A stretch of DNA of 5,471 nt, taken from assembly GCA_046546355.1 (NCBI GenBank), contig JBKGXZ010000110.1, positions 1-5,471 of the forward strand, in the 5' to 3' direction. A program made the translations under genes and the position numbers. A model generated the notes under the pieces. The model saw only the letters and a program-made list of their open reading frames with translations. It was not told the DNA's origin and did not search any database. Positions 5,460-5,471 of the stretch are shown here, piece after piece (within the stretch, counting starts at the first letter, position 1; each line of letters opens with the position of its first letter). This DNA comes from CAZBUB01 sp046546355. GTDB lineage: Bacteria > Desulfobacterota > Desulfovibrionia > Desulfovibrionales > Desulfothermaceae.

Positions 5460-5471
5460 CCCACGGTGTCA
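5460..5471. repeat. Right 12-base terminal inverted repeat
   Basis: CCCACGGTGTCA, the reverse complement of 5341-5352 with no mismatch. It runs to the very end of the window. Confidence 0.75.

Larger units (their letters stand above)
5341..5471. mobile_element. Putative small palindromic element with 12-base terminal inverted repeats
   Basis: TGACACCGTGGG at 5341-5352 is repeated exactly in inverted orientation (CCCACGGTGTCA) at 5460-5471. Next to these lie TTAT-containing stretches (5353-5358 and 5454-5459) and a shorter inverted pair AGGTC (5374-5378) and GACCT (5446-5450). The interior has no open frame and contains a strong hairpin. Size (131 bases), inverted ends and lack of coding capacity fit a MITE or a REP-like palindromic unit that would be moved by enzymes encoded elsewhere. 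No known family was recognised from the ends. The right end coincides with the last base of the window, so neither a target-site duplication nor a longer inverted repeat can be excluded or shown. It could alternatively be an unusual terminator or a structured RNA. Confidence 0.5.

Noticed and set aside
1..5471. CRISPR array, tRNA, rRNA, prophage or defence genes
   Set aside because: No regularly spaced repeats, no cloverleaf-like or rRNA sequence, and every substantial coding region is accounted for by the six genes described.

Overview
The window looks like a GC-rich bacterial chromosome segment, probably from a sulfate-reducing deltaproteobacterium (Desulfovibrionales or Desulfohalobiaceae type). 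That placement is an inference from the flavour of the proteins (an HflK starting MNWDWEKLQ, an AlgC-type mutase, heavy use of AGG for arginine) and was not tested by any search. Gene density is high, and every protein-coding gene is complete with intact key residues.

Layout: positions 5-3050 hold four genes on the minus strand, read from right to left. They are an AlgC-type phosphomannomutase/phosphoglucomutase, a small membrane-anchored TPM-like protein, ribonuclease HI (rnhA) and ribonuclease III (rnc). Junctions are an 8-base overlap, an 11-base overlap and a 2-base gap, so this is almost certainly one translationally coupled operon. Positions 3051-3222 are a divergent intergenic region that must carry the promoters for both directions. 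Positions 3223-5231 hold hflK and hflC on the plus strand, encoding the two SPFH/band 7 subunits of the HflKC membrane complex that is known to surround and modulate the FtsH protease. No FtsH gene is in the window. Positions 5232-5471 are non-coding.

The most unusual part is the right end. A 131-base segment (5341-5471) is bounded by perfect 12-base terminal inverted repeats (TGACACCGTGGG) and has a strong GC-rich hairpin at 5395-5438 in its interior. It resembles a small non-autonomous mobile or REP-like palindromic element. It ends exactly at the last base shown, so target duplication and true extent cannot be judged. The second item worth a look is the TPM-like protein, which lacks part of the family's usual core and sits between a sugar-phosphate mutase and two RNases. 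I see no convincing new defence system or other undescribed multi-gene system here: the genes are mainly housekeeping.
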